A stretch of 5,710 nt of DNA from STD2-77 sp964503935. Lineage in GTDB: Bacteria; Patescibacteriota; Minisyncoccia; JAHIHE01; JAGLIN01. The DNA is taken from contig CAZDCJ010000055.1 in the NCBI GenBank assembly GCA_964503935.1, positions 1 to 5,710 of the forward strand, read 5' to 3'. Made by a program: the position numbers and the translations under genes. Each line of letters begins with the position of its first letter. The first letter of the stretch is position 1. This document shows, piece after piece, positions 1-5,655 of this stretch. The notes below the pieces were generated by a model. That model saw only the letters and a program-made list of their open reading frames with translations. It was not told the DNA's origin and made no database searches.

Positions 1-14
1 GGGGAATGACAAAA
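1..14 (-). repeat. Partial unit of the TGTC hairpin repeat, cut by the window start
   Basis: The first bases contain GGAAT at 3-7 followed by GACA at 8-11. This is the outer end of the repeat family seen complete at 4944-4970, 4989-5043 and 5501-5528, in reverse orientation (TGTC followed by ATTCC on the minus strand). Only the outer stem arm and the conserved TGTC are inside the window. The rest of the unit, and any inverted partner, would lie to the left. The match is short, so the call relies on its similarity to the complete copies. Confidence 0.55.
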
Positions 15-67
15 TTTAGAGTTTCATTGCGGGATACGGAGGTCATCGATTCGAGCTGATAAATTCC

Positions 68-265
68 ATGTCTACGCGGATACTAGGATTAAGTAAAAAT
101 ATGACCGAAGAAGAAAAAATAGAGATGATCAAGAACGCCTTCATATCTTTCAAAGACAAGATGGCTGATGTGCGAAGGAGGCAGGTGACTCTGTTCGATA
201 AGATAGACAAGGTTTCATCGAAAGAGAAGGCGGATAAGCTAAGAGAGAAGATCAATAACGGATAA
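68..265 (+). CDS. Small charged helical protein, unknown function
   Basis: This encodes 65 residues of no family I recognise. The sequence is rich in Lys, Glu, Asp and Arg from about residue 12 to the end, with hydrophobic residues spaced as in amphipathic helices (for example IEMIKNAFISFKDKM). There is no signal peptide, membrane segment or cysteine, so a small cytoplasmic helical protein is likely. The frame is open from position 20, after a TAG at 17-19. ATG 68 is the first conventional start. A strong GGAGGT at 38-43 lies 24 bases before it, too far for normal use. It is 12 bases before an in-frame CTG at 56, which would add four residues. A second ATG at 101 would remove eleven residues and has AGGA 12 bases upstream. 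The TAA stop is 2 bases before the next gene's ATG, which suggests translational coupling and a shared transcript. Confidence 0.7.
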   Translation: MSTRILGLSKNMTEEEKIEMIKNAFISFKDKMADVRRRQVTLFDKIDKVSSKEKADKLREKINNG

Positions 266-267
266 AC

Positions 268-1629
268 ATGGCTAATCTGGACGATAAGAAGAGGGGCATC
301 GAGACCGCAGAAGAGAGGGCGAGAAGACTGGATAAGGAAGAGGCTCTTGGGAATCATGCGGAAAGGCCAAAAGACAACGAAACCGCCAAAGAGAAGGTGG
401 ATTGTTTGGATTTTGAGGAGGCGAAGGAATTAGTGGATGAGAAGGCGAAGGAAGAACTTACGGAATTCATAGATGATTATGACGAGATGGAGGTGAGACT
501 TGAGAAGATAGAGGATCCCGAAAAAAGAGAGGAAGCGAGGAAGGAGAATGAATTCATGCGCAAACAGGCGGAGGAATATTGGAACAGCCTTCATGACGAT
601 ATGAAAAAGGCGGAAAAGGGAGAGGAGATTCCTGATAAAGAAGAGGATGAGACGGATAAGGATCAGGAAGGAGAGGCGGCGGAAACTCTTGAAAAAAGAG
701 AATTGAATGAGGAAGAGGCAGCCGAAGGAGCAGAATATGTAGAAAATTTGTCGGAAACGATTGATAATATCCTTGAGGAAGAACGGCCGGAAGAAGATAA
801 GATACTCCGGAAAGAATACGAAGAGGCGGAGGACAAGGGCAAATTCATAGAAGGCAGTCGGCAGACATATGCAGACAAACTGAAATTGAATGATTATAAG
901 GGAGACGAAGAGGAAAAGAAGAGATTCGAGAAGATGCAGGAGGACATTGCGCAGCACATGCTTGATCCGGAGAAGGCGAAGGGTCTGATGGACAAGGAGG
1001 CTGATTTCGCGAAGATATTGGAAGAGGGGTCAAGTATCATAGAGGAGGGCAATCCGGAAAGAGTCAAAGCATATTTCGAAGAGATGGCATGCAGGATGGA
1101 TGATGCCGCCGATTATCTCCGGGCCGTGTATCTTCAGATGGAAGCGGATCCCGAGATGCGCGAGATGCTGGAGGAGCAATATATATCTATCGTCACCAGC
1201 ATAAAGAAATTTGAGACCGCGGCGGTGAAATTACGGAAGATGACAGAAGTTACCGAGACGGCGGCGAAGGAGGGCAGGGAACTGACTGACGCGGAAAAGA
1301 AAGAGATGGTCGGGCTGATAGATTATCTCAAGGCTGTCGCGTTCGCTCTCGTGATCGCAGGAGAAGCTCTCGTGGCTTTTGCCAAATATGGGAAAGCGTG
1401 GGCAATCGCGCATCCCGTGCTTGCCAAGACAATCGGATGGGGAACTGCCGGCATCGGCGTGTCTCTGAAATTTCCCGCGGCTCTTGCGTCTGCGAAATTC
1501 GCATGCGTCATCGCGGGATTAATCACTGCATTCAATGAAGAGAAGCGTGATGCTCTGGTGGAGAAAATTACGGGCGTGAAGCTGCCTTCCTGGGCCAAGC
1601 CGAAGCCAAAGGGAGACTCAAAAAAGTAG
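268..1629 (+). CDS. Acidic, probably coiled-coil protein with hydrophobic C-terminal region; unknown function
   Basis: This encodes 453 residues with no recognised domain. Residues 1 to about 345 are dominated by Glu, Lys, Asp, Arg and Ala with almost no Pro or Gly, as in long helical or coiled-coil proteins. Two hydrophobic stretches follow, at about 354-372 and 400-421, joined by a Gly/Ala-rich segment (about 375-399). The protein ends in a short basic Pro/Lys tail. I infer a large soluble helical domain attached to, or inserting into, the membrane by a C-terminal hairpin, with no N-terminal signal peptide. Hydrophobicity is moderate and interrupted by Lys and Glu, so the membrane claim is tentative. 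ATG 268 follows the previous stop by 2 bases and has no Shine-Dalgarno, so it probably depends on coupling. It ends in tandem stops TAG TAG (1627-1632). The next gene starts 24 bases later. The coding strand is strikingly purine-rich because of GAG/GAA/AAG codons. Confidence 0.85.
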   Translation: MANLDDKKRGIETAEERARRLDKEEALGNHAERPKDNETAKEKVDCLDFEEAKELVDEKAKEELTEFIDDYDEMEVRLEKIEDPEKREEARKENEFMRKQAEEYWNSLHDDMKKAEKGEEIPDKEEDETDKDQEGEAAETLEKRELNEEEAAEGAEYVENLSETIDNILEEERPEEDKILRKEYEEAEDKGKFIEGSRQTYADKLKLNDYKGDEEEKKRFEKMQEDIAQHMLDPEKAKGLMDKEADFAKILEEGSSIIEEGNPERVKAYFEEMACRMDDAADYLRAVYLQMEADPEMREMLEEQYISIVTSIKKFETAAVKLRKMTEVTETAAKEGRELTDAEKKEMVGLIDYLKAVAFALVIAGEALVAFAKYGKAWAIAHPVLAKTIGWGTAGIGVSLKFPAALASAKFACVIAGLITAFNEEKRDALVEKITGVKLPSWAKPKPKGDSKK

Positions 1630-1653
1630 TAGAAGATAAGTAAATCCAAATAT

Positions 1654-2148
1654 ATGCCACAATTAAGTCCGGAGGAATCAAAATTCAGGGAAATAAGGAA
1701 ACTGGAGATGGAGCTTGCCAAAAGGAAGGCGGCTATGGGAATGGACCGTCCGATGGAAGTCTCGGAACATCCGGTAGAGGAAGAGGAAAAAGCGAGAGAA
1801 TTCGTGCTGCCCGTACCCGATCAGGCTAAGGAAAAAGCTCCAGAAAAAGAAAACGTATTCGAGGTCGTGACGACTGCGGTGAAGAAGGCCGCCGTAAAAC
1901 AGGGCAATAAGAAGACGGACGAAGAGAAGAAAGCGGAAGTCATGCGCGATGCGAAAGCTATCGCTTCGATGGACGAAGAGAGGAAGATACAGACGCTGGC
2001 GGCATTGGCATGGCAGAAAGGCGTAAATTATAGCATCGAGGTAGCGAAGAAGCTGGAGGATCCATATACGCTTGATATTCTTCATTCGCATCTCGCGAAC
2101 GAATTGCATGATAAGCTTGTCGCGGCGAAAAAGCTGGACGATATATGA
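1654..2148 (+). CDS. Protein with compact helical C-terminal domain, unknown function
   Basis: This encodes 164 residues. Residues 1-105 are charged and low-complexity (KRKAAM, VEEEEKAREF, KEKAPEKENVFE, KKTDEEKKAE) and probably largely disordered or helical. Residues 106-164 look like a small folded helical domain, with motifs LAALAWQKGVNYSIEVAKKL (115-134), EDPYTLDILHSHL (135-147) and ANELHDKLVAAKKL (148-161). From memory, similar C-termini (a KG..xAIxVAxKLxDPYxLDxxHDxL pattern) occur in parcubacterial hypothetical proteins close to HerA/TraG-type ATPases. I cannot verify that here. There is no membrane segment or cysteine. The start is ATG 1654, 24 bases after the upstream stop, with no clear Shine-Dalgarno. 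The spacing suggests co-transcription with the two genes before it. An adaptor or regulator for the downstream ATPase is possible but is inferred from position only. Confidence 0.8.
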   Translation: MPQLSPEESKFREIRKLEMELAKRKAAMGMDRPMEVSEHPVEEEEKAREFVLPVPDQAKEKAPEKENVFEVVTTAVKKAAVKQGNKKTDEEKKAEVMRDAKAIASMDEERKIQTLAALAWQKGVNYSIEVAKKLEDPYTLDILHSHLANELHDKLVAAKKLDDI

Positions 2149-2382
2149 TATCGCTGTATGGTGGCCACTCTTTGTCATTTCGAACCTGAGCCGAGGGCGA
2201 AGGTGAGAAATCTATAAACTATCAGAAGCGTCGGGAATGTTACCTCATAAAAATATAGTCTACTCGCGTATTACAAGGAAGAAGATTTGGAAAATAAATT
2301 TGGATAGTTTCGAGATTCATGCGTAAAAAGATAAATAGGAGATGCCCTAAGGAGCAGAAATAAAAAATAAGAGTCCTGTCAT
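2149..2382. other. Intergenic gap with one repeat unit and weak promoter-like sites
   Basis: This 234-bp gap separates the three small genes from the ATPase gene. It contains a complete repeat unit (2174-2213) and otherwise AT-rich sequence. Two weak promoter-like arrangements are visible: TATAGT at 2254-2259 with a poor -35 (TCGGGA, 2231-2236, 17-base spacer), and TTGGAT at 2300-2305 with TAAAAA at 2324-2329 (18-base spacer). Neither is convincing. AGGAG at 2350-2354 is 28 bases before the ATPase start, too far for a normal ribosome site. I see no terminator with a T-tract. Whether the ATPase has its own promoter is open. Confidence 0.4.
2174..2213 (+). repeat. TGTC hairpin repeat, solitary unit with three stem tiers
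   Basis: A repeat unit starts with GTC (2174-2176; the base before is T) and folds on the plus strand. ATTTC (2177-2181) pairs with GAAAT (2207-2211). GA (2182-2183) faces GA (2205-2206). ACCT (2184-2187) pairs with AGGT (2201-2204). GA (2188-2189) faces GA (2199-2200). GCC (2190-2192) pairs with GGC (2196-2198) around a GAG loop. Every interruption of the stem is the same symmetrical GA/GA step. On the other strand the interruptions would be TC/TC, so stable folding is expected on one strand only. This unit has one stem tier more than the simplest copies and has no inverted partner nearby. Confidence 0.85.
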
Positions 2383-4854
2383 ATGATTATCGATATTGCC
2401 GGTTTCGAAATAGGGGTGCCGATCGCGGAAATGGTGGTCCCGCTGATTATCCTGGGGGCTGTTTTGGCCGTAAGGATCATATATATGCGGATGATGCAGG
2501 CCGGTATGATAACGCGTTCGTTGAATATGGCGATACTCCGGGTGTCGGTATCAAAGGGCGTGCCGTCAAGGGAGAAAGACGGAGCGGAAGAAAGAAGGCA
2601 GAGCATCGGCGTGATGGAGCAGCTGTATTCCAATCTGAGCAGTATACGGGAGGAGACGAAGCTTCGTCTGCTTTACGGGCCATTCTATATGTCTTTCGAG
2701 ATGGCGACGCCGATAGACAGTAATGAGATATTCTTCTACGTAGGCGTGCCAAAGAAATTCTCGTCTATCGTCGAGAAGCAGATCCACAGTTTCTATCCGG
2801 ATGCGAACATCGAGCGAGTGGATGACTATAACGTATTTGTGCCGGACGGAGTCGCGGCAGGCTCATATATGGTGCTTAAGAAGGATTTTGTCCTGCCAGT
2901 GAGGACTTATATGAATATGGAAGCGGATCCGATCTCAAGTGTCGCGAATGCCCTGTCAAAGATCCCTTTGGGGCAAGGCGCGGCATTGCAGATAATCATG
3001 AAGCCGGCGGGCGGTGTCTGGCAGGAAGAGAGCAAAAATGCCGTCAAGATGATGCAGAAAGGGAAGAATTTCGAAGGCCGTATCGGAGGCGATCCGATGG
3101 GTCTGGAGGTGTTGAAATGGTTCGCGGATGTGCTGATCAGTACAGCGAAGGAGCCTGACCAGGACAAGCCGGTCGTCCTGACCCCTATGCAGGAAGAATC
3201 TATCAAAGCAGTGGAAAGCAAGGCGGCCAAAGTAGGTTTTGTGGCGAACATAAGGCTCGTAGCCTCGGCTCCGACCAAAGAAAGAGCACAGACGCTGCTT
3301 CGTGAGTTGGAAAGTTCCTTCGCTCAGTATAATTCTCCGAACGGGAACGGATTCAAGATAGTGGAAGCTTTCATGAGCAGCAAAACTAGATTTGTCAGTA
3401 AGACGGTCTTCAATTTTATCTTCAGGAATTTTGAAGGCAGTAAGAAGGTAGTCCTCAATACCGAGGAATTGACCAGTCTTTTTCATTTTCCGGTGGTATC
3501 TACGGGCGCTACGGCGATAAAATGGCAGAAATCGAAACAGGCTCCGCCCCCCTCAGTCATGCCTGCGGACGGGCTTACGCTAGGCCACAGCATCTATCGC
3601 GGAGACGACCGAGTGATAAAGACGGGACGGGAGGACCGCCGACGCCACATGTATATAATAGGACAGACCGGAACCGGTAAGTCGGGGTTCATGAGCGGAC
3701 TCATACGGCAGGATATCTTGAGAGGTGAAGGACTCTGCGTGATCGATCCGCACGGGGATCTCATCGAAGAGGCGCTGGAGGCAGTGCCGAAGGAACGCGC
3801 GGAAGATGTCGTGGTCTTTGATCCTTCGCGGATAGACAGGCCGATGGGGCTTAATCTTCTGGAATATGACCAGAATTATCCCGAGCAGAAGACTTTCGTC
3901 ATCAACGAGATGATCAAAGTATTCGATAAATTATACGATCTTTCGAAGACCGGTGGTCCGATGTTCGAGCAGTATATGCGGAACGCGATGCTCCTCATAA
4001 TGGACGATCCGCAGTCAGGTTCGACGCTCATCGAGATATCCAAAGTGATGGCCGATGCTAATTTCCGCAAGTACAAGCTTTCCAAATGCCGGAATATGGT
4101 GGTGAGGGATTTTTGGATCAAGGAAGCGGAAAAGGCCGGAGGTGAAGCGGCACTCGCGAACATGGTACCATATATCACCAGTAAGCTCACCCAATTCGTC
4201 TCCAACGATACGATGCGGCCGATCATCGGGCAGCAGAAGAGTTCCATAAATTTCCGCGAGGTGATGGATACGCAAAAGATCCTCCTGGTGAATCTGTCGA
4301 AAGGGCGGATAGGCGAGACGAACGCCTATCTCCTCGGCTTGGTATTGGTCGGCAAGATCCTGATTTCCTCGCTCAGCCGGACGGATGTGCCGCAGGAAGA
4401 ACGCAAGGATTTCTATCTCTATATAGATGAGTTCCAGAATTTTACAACGGACAGTATCTCGACCATACTTTCCGAGGCGAGAAAGTACCGTCTCTGTCTG
4501 ACGCTGGCCCACCAATTCCTCGGGCAGCTGCCGGAGCCGATCCAGAAGTCGGTGTTCGGCAATGTAGGTACCCTGTGCTCTTTCCGTATCGGTCCGGAAG
4601 ACGCGGAATTCATGGCCAAGCAATACGCTCCGGTATTCGATGAGCAGGATCTTATCAATATCGACAATTACAATGCGTATATGAAGCTGATGCTTTCCGG
4701 TATCCGGAGCGAGGGCTTCAATATGAAGACTTATCCGCCGGAAAGAGGCAATCGTGAGCTGGCTATGAGCATCAAAGAACTTTCGTTCCTCAAGTACGGG
4801 CGCGACCGCGAGGTGGTGGAAAGGGAGATATTGCACCGGGCGAACCTGTTTTAA
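2383..4854 (+). CDS. Membrane-anchored HerA/TraG-type DNA-pumping ATPase (type IV secretion coupling-protein-like)
   Basis: This encodes 823 residues of the FtsK/HerA/VirD4 superfamily, whose members use ATP to move DNA or protein substrates through membrane complexes. A single hydrophobic segment at about 13-34 should anchor the N-terminus. Residues of about 40-420 form a large N-terminal region that includes FYVGVPKKFSSIVEKQI and SFYPD (118-140), a pattern I associate with archaeal and CPR relatives. The motor follows: Walker A GQTGTGKS (427-434, K433), DPHGD (455-459), LLVNLSKGRIG (634-644), Walker B LYIDEFQNF (679-687, D682 E683), and a LAHQF sensor-like segment (708-712, Q711). The part after Walker B resembles the TraM-recognition region of TraD/TraG. 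All key residues are intact. ATG 2383 is the first start after the in-frame stop at 2368 and has no close Shine-Dalgarno. Canonical VirD4/TraD proteins have two N-terminal membrane segments and a shorter N-region, so this is a divergent branch. No relaxase or VirB gene is adjacent, and conjugation is not shown. Confidence 0.92.
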   Translation: MIIDIAGFEIGVPIAEMVVPLIILGAVLAVRIIYMRMMQAGMITRSLNMAILRVSVSKGVPSREKDGAEERRQSIGVMEQLYSNLSSIREETKLRLLYGPFYMSFEMATPIDSNEIFFYVGVPKKFSSIVEKQIHSFYPDANIERVDDYNVFVPDGVAAGSYMVLKKDFVLPVRTYMNMEADPISSVANALSKIPLGQGAALQIIMKPAGGVWQEESKNAVKMMQKGKNFEGRIGGDPMGLEVLKWFADVLISTAKEPDQDKPVVLTPMQEESIKAVESKAAKVGFVANIRLVASAPTKERAQTLLRELESSFAQYNSPNGNGFKIVEAFMSSKTRFVSKTVFNFIFRNFEGSKKVVLNTEELTSLFHFPVVSTGATAIKWQKSKQAPPPSVMPADGLTLGHSIYRGDDRVIKTGREDRRRHMYIIGQTGTGKSGFMSGLIRQDILRGEGLCVIDPHGDLIEEALEAVPKERAEDVVVFDPSRIDRPMGLNLLEYDQNYPEQKTFVINEMIKVFDKLYDLSKTGGPMFEQYMRNAMLLIMDDPQSGSTLIEISKVMADANFRKYKLSKCRNMVVRDFWIKEAEKAGGEAALANMVPYITSKLTQFVSNDTMRPIIGQQKSSINFREVMDTQKILLVNLSKGRIGETNAYLLGLVLVGKILISSLSRTDVPQEERKDFYLYIDEFQNFTTDSISTILSEARKYRLCLTLAHQFLGQLPEPIQKSVFGNVGTLCSFRIGPEDAEFMAKQYAPVFDEQDLINIDNYNAYMKLMLSGIRSEGFNMKTYPPERGNRELAMSIKELSFLKYGRDREVVEREILHRANLF

Positions 4855-4883
4855 AATATGGCTTTTGACTTATTATTCGTTTT

Positions 4884-4970
4884 TGTCATTCTGAGCGGAG
4901 TAGGACGAAGCGAAGAATCCCGGACTTAGCAGGATATATCAGGATCCTTCGCCTCCGGCTCAGGATGACA
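4884..4970. repeat. Inverted pair of TGTC hairpin units (REPIN-like palindrome)
   Basis: Two units face each other with TGTC at both outer edges. The left unit (4884-4920, plus strand) pairs ATTCT (4888-4892) with AGAAT (4914-4918), places GA opposite GA (4893-4894, 4912-4913), and pairs GC with GC (4895-4896, 4910-4911). Its tip is enlarged: GGA faces GAA, then GT pairs with AC around AGG. The right unit (4942-4970) folds on the minus strand: ATCCT/AGGAT, GA/GA, GCC/GGC, loop GGA. Between them lie 21 bases. The arms also pair with each other: 4884-4896 with 4958-4970 (13 pairs, one T-G), and 4910-4920 with 4942-4952 (one mismatch). A transcript through here would form a long stem just after the ATPase gene. 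This could protect its 3' end, but no T-tract follows, so I do not call it a terminator. Confidence 0.9.
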
Positions 4971-4988
4971 ATCAGATAGCAAGTAAGG

Positions 4989-5043
4989 GGATTTCTCACG
5001 GAGTTTTTATGTTTAGCCTTGTCGAGCGTTCGGAATGACAAAA
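4989..5043 (-). repeat. TGTC hairpin repeat unit with a 26-base apical loop
   Basis: This is a reverse-oriented unit ending at TTTGTC (minus strand, plus positions 5037-5043). Read on the minus strand, ATTCC (5032-5036) pairs with GAAAT (4991-4995) with one C-A mismatch, GA (5030-5031) faces GA (4996-4997), and ACG (5027-5029) pairs with CGT (4998-5000). The usual three-base tip is replaced by 26 bases (5001-5026). The framework is therefore preserved while the tip is expanded or replaced. It has no forward partner of its own, although the pair at 4884-4970 ends only 18 bases upstream. The start of the GIY-YIG gene lies 38 bases downstream. Confidence 0.8.
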
Positions 5044-5081
5044 GTGTGGAATATTAGTTTTAATAATGGATACAAACTATA

Positions 5082-5378
5082 ATGCCACGACGAGAATATG
5101 TCTTTTACGTTTACATAATGTCCAGTCCGAGCGGGACTTTATACGTAGGCGTGACGAATGATCTGGCAGGGAGAGTCATGGAGCATAAGGAAGGAAAATT
5201 CAGAGGATTTACCAAAAGGTATGGATGCAAAAGTCTAGTATTTTATGAGAGGTTTAGTAATATCGATTATGCGCTTGAGGATGAGAAAAGAGTGAAAAGC
5301 TGGAGACGAGAGAAGAAGGAAGAGCTGATAAGAAGAATGAACCCTAGTTGGAAAGATTTAGGAAAAGAATTGATGTGA
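5082..5378 (+). CDS. Stand-alone GIY-YIG endonuclease domain protein
   Basis: This encodes 98 residues, a complete single-domain GIY-YIG nuclease of the UvrC-N-terminal-like/YhbQ type. These enzymes cut DNA using a conserved Tyr, Arg and a metal-binding Glu. Visible motifs are the GIY equivalent Y-V-Y-I (9-12, Y11), the YIG equivalent Y-V-G (21-23, Y21), catalytic-position R31 in NDLAGRVMEHK with H35, metal-ligand-position E68 in LEDEKRVKSWRREKK, and the family's closing NPSWKDL (87-93). All expected active-site residues are present. The length is normal and there is no membrane segment, so it should act in the cytoplasm. ATG 5082 gives a start matching the family. No Shine-Dalgarno is visible, and TATAAT at 5078-5083 overlaps the start and may be fortuitous. 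It lies alone between two clusters of the hairpin repeats. Roles could be repair, a selfish nuclease, or repeat processing; the sequence does not decide. Confidence 0.93.
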   Translation: MPRREYVFYVYIMSSPSGTLYVGVTNDLAGRVMEHKEGKFRGFTKRYGCKSLVFYERFSNIDYALEDEKRVKSWRREKKEELIRRMNPSWKDLGKELM

Positions 5379-5410
5379 GATTATGCCTGGTACGCGAAGA
5401 TAACATTGTC

Positions 5411-5528
5411 TGTCATTCCGAACGCAGTGAGGAATCCCTATGCGACTTATTGCTATGTAAGCACGATCGATCGTATTTTATATGCTTTTATCCATGGATA
5501 GGGATTCTTCGCTTCGCTCAGAATGACA
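5411..5528. repeat. Second inverted pair of TGTC hairpin units (REPIN-like)
   Basis: The left unit, on the plus strand, is TGTC (5411-5414), then ATTCC (5415-5419) pairing with GGAAT (5431-5435), GA (5420-5421) facing GA (5429-5430), and AC (5422-5423) pairing with GT (5427-5428) around a GCA triloop. The right unit, on the minus strand (5504-5528), pairs ATTCT with AGAAT, places GA opposite GA, and closes GC/GC around GAA. That tip is the minihairpin GCGAAGC, known as exceptionally stable in DNA. The arms 5411-5440 and 5499-5528 match each other at 25 of 30 positions. The 58-base spacer includes a perfect 12-base palindrome, ACGATCGATCGT (5463-5474). The pair starts 33 bases after the GIY-YIG stop. 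Reading frames through it (5348-5548 plus, 5453-5647 minus) are by-products of the repeat. Confidence 0.9.
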
Positions 5529-5600
5529 CAATGGGGGGGGCATCGTAGAAGGTGCGGCCTTGACTGATTATGAAACATTAAAATTTGAACAATCTGAGCC

Positions 5601-5628
5601 TTGCCATACCTATAATTTATGCTACAAT
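5601..5628 (+). promoter_or_regulatory. Extended -10 promoter of the tRNA-Gly gene
   Basis: TTGCCA (5601-5606) and TACAAT (5623-5628) are separated by 16 bases, and TG at 5620-5621 forms an extended -10 (TGC before TACAAT). Transcription would begin near 5635, about 20 bases before the mature tRNA. The upstream sequence 5570-5590 is AT-rich. An alternative TATAAT at 5611-5616 has only a poorly spaced -35 (TTGAAC at 5585-5590, 20-base spacer). No other gene lies between this site and the tRNA. Confidence 0.65.
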
Positions 5629-5655
5629 ATCGGAGTGCAAAGAGCATGGCAATTC

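Noticed and set aside
430..957. Long minus-strand reading frame rich in Leu/Phe opposite the acidic protein gene
   Set aside because: It is the antisense shadow of GAG/GAA/AAG-rich codons, which read as Leu, Phe and Ser in reverse. The plus-strand frame is longer and fits its neighbours.
2161..2168. GTGGCCAC palindrome after the 164-residue gene as terminator or operator
   Set aside because: Eight bases without a loop, no second copy and no T-tract; consistent with chance.
2350..2377. AGGA/TCCT hairpin hiding a Shine-Dalgarno before the ATPase start
   Set aside because: It has only four pairs around a loop of 20 bases, and AGGAG is 28 bases from the ATG, so sequestration would mean little.
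4015..4836. 273-codon minus-strand frame inside the ATPase gene
   Set aside because: It lies wholly antisense to the conserved motor domain, whose Walker and TraG-like motifs prove the plus frame.
4884..4970. Rho-independent terminator after the ATPase gene
   Set aside because: A long stem can form, but no T-tract follows the right arm, and the same palindromic arrangement occurs elsewhere as a repeat pair.
4884..5528. CRISPR array
   Set aside because: The repeat units vary in sequence, alternate in orientation and have irregular spacing; no regular direct repeats or cas genes are present.
5533..5540. G8 tract as a phase-variation switch
   Set aside because: It lies in no credible gene and not within the tRNA promoter elements; more likely incidental or a sequencing-prone homopolymer.
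5348..5548. Plus-strand reading frame of 66 codons containing CHSERSEESLC
   Set aside because: The peptide is the translation of the hairpin repeat at 5411-5438 plus its spacer. It overlaps the end of the GIY-YIG gene and has no domain; this is a well-known spurious translation.
5453..5647. Minus-strand reading frame of 64 codons containing ILSEAKNP
   Set aside because: It reads the right arm of the second inverted pair in the other sense and runs through the tRNA promoter. It has no start signal or recognisable domain.
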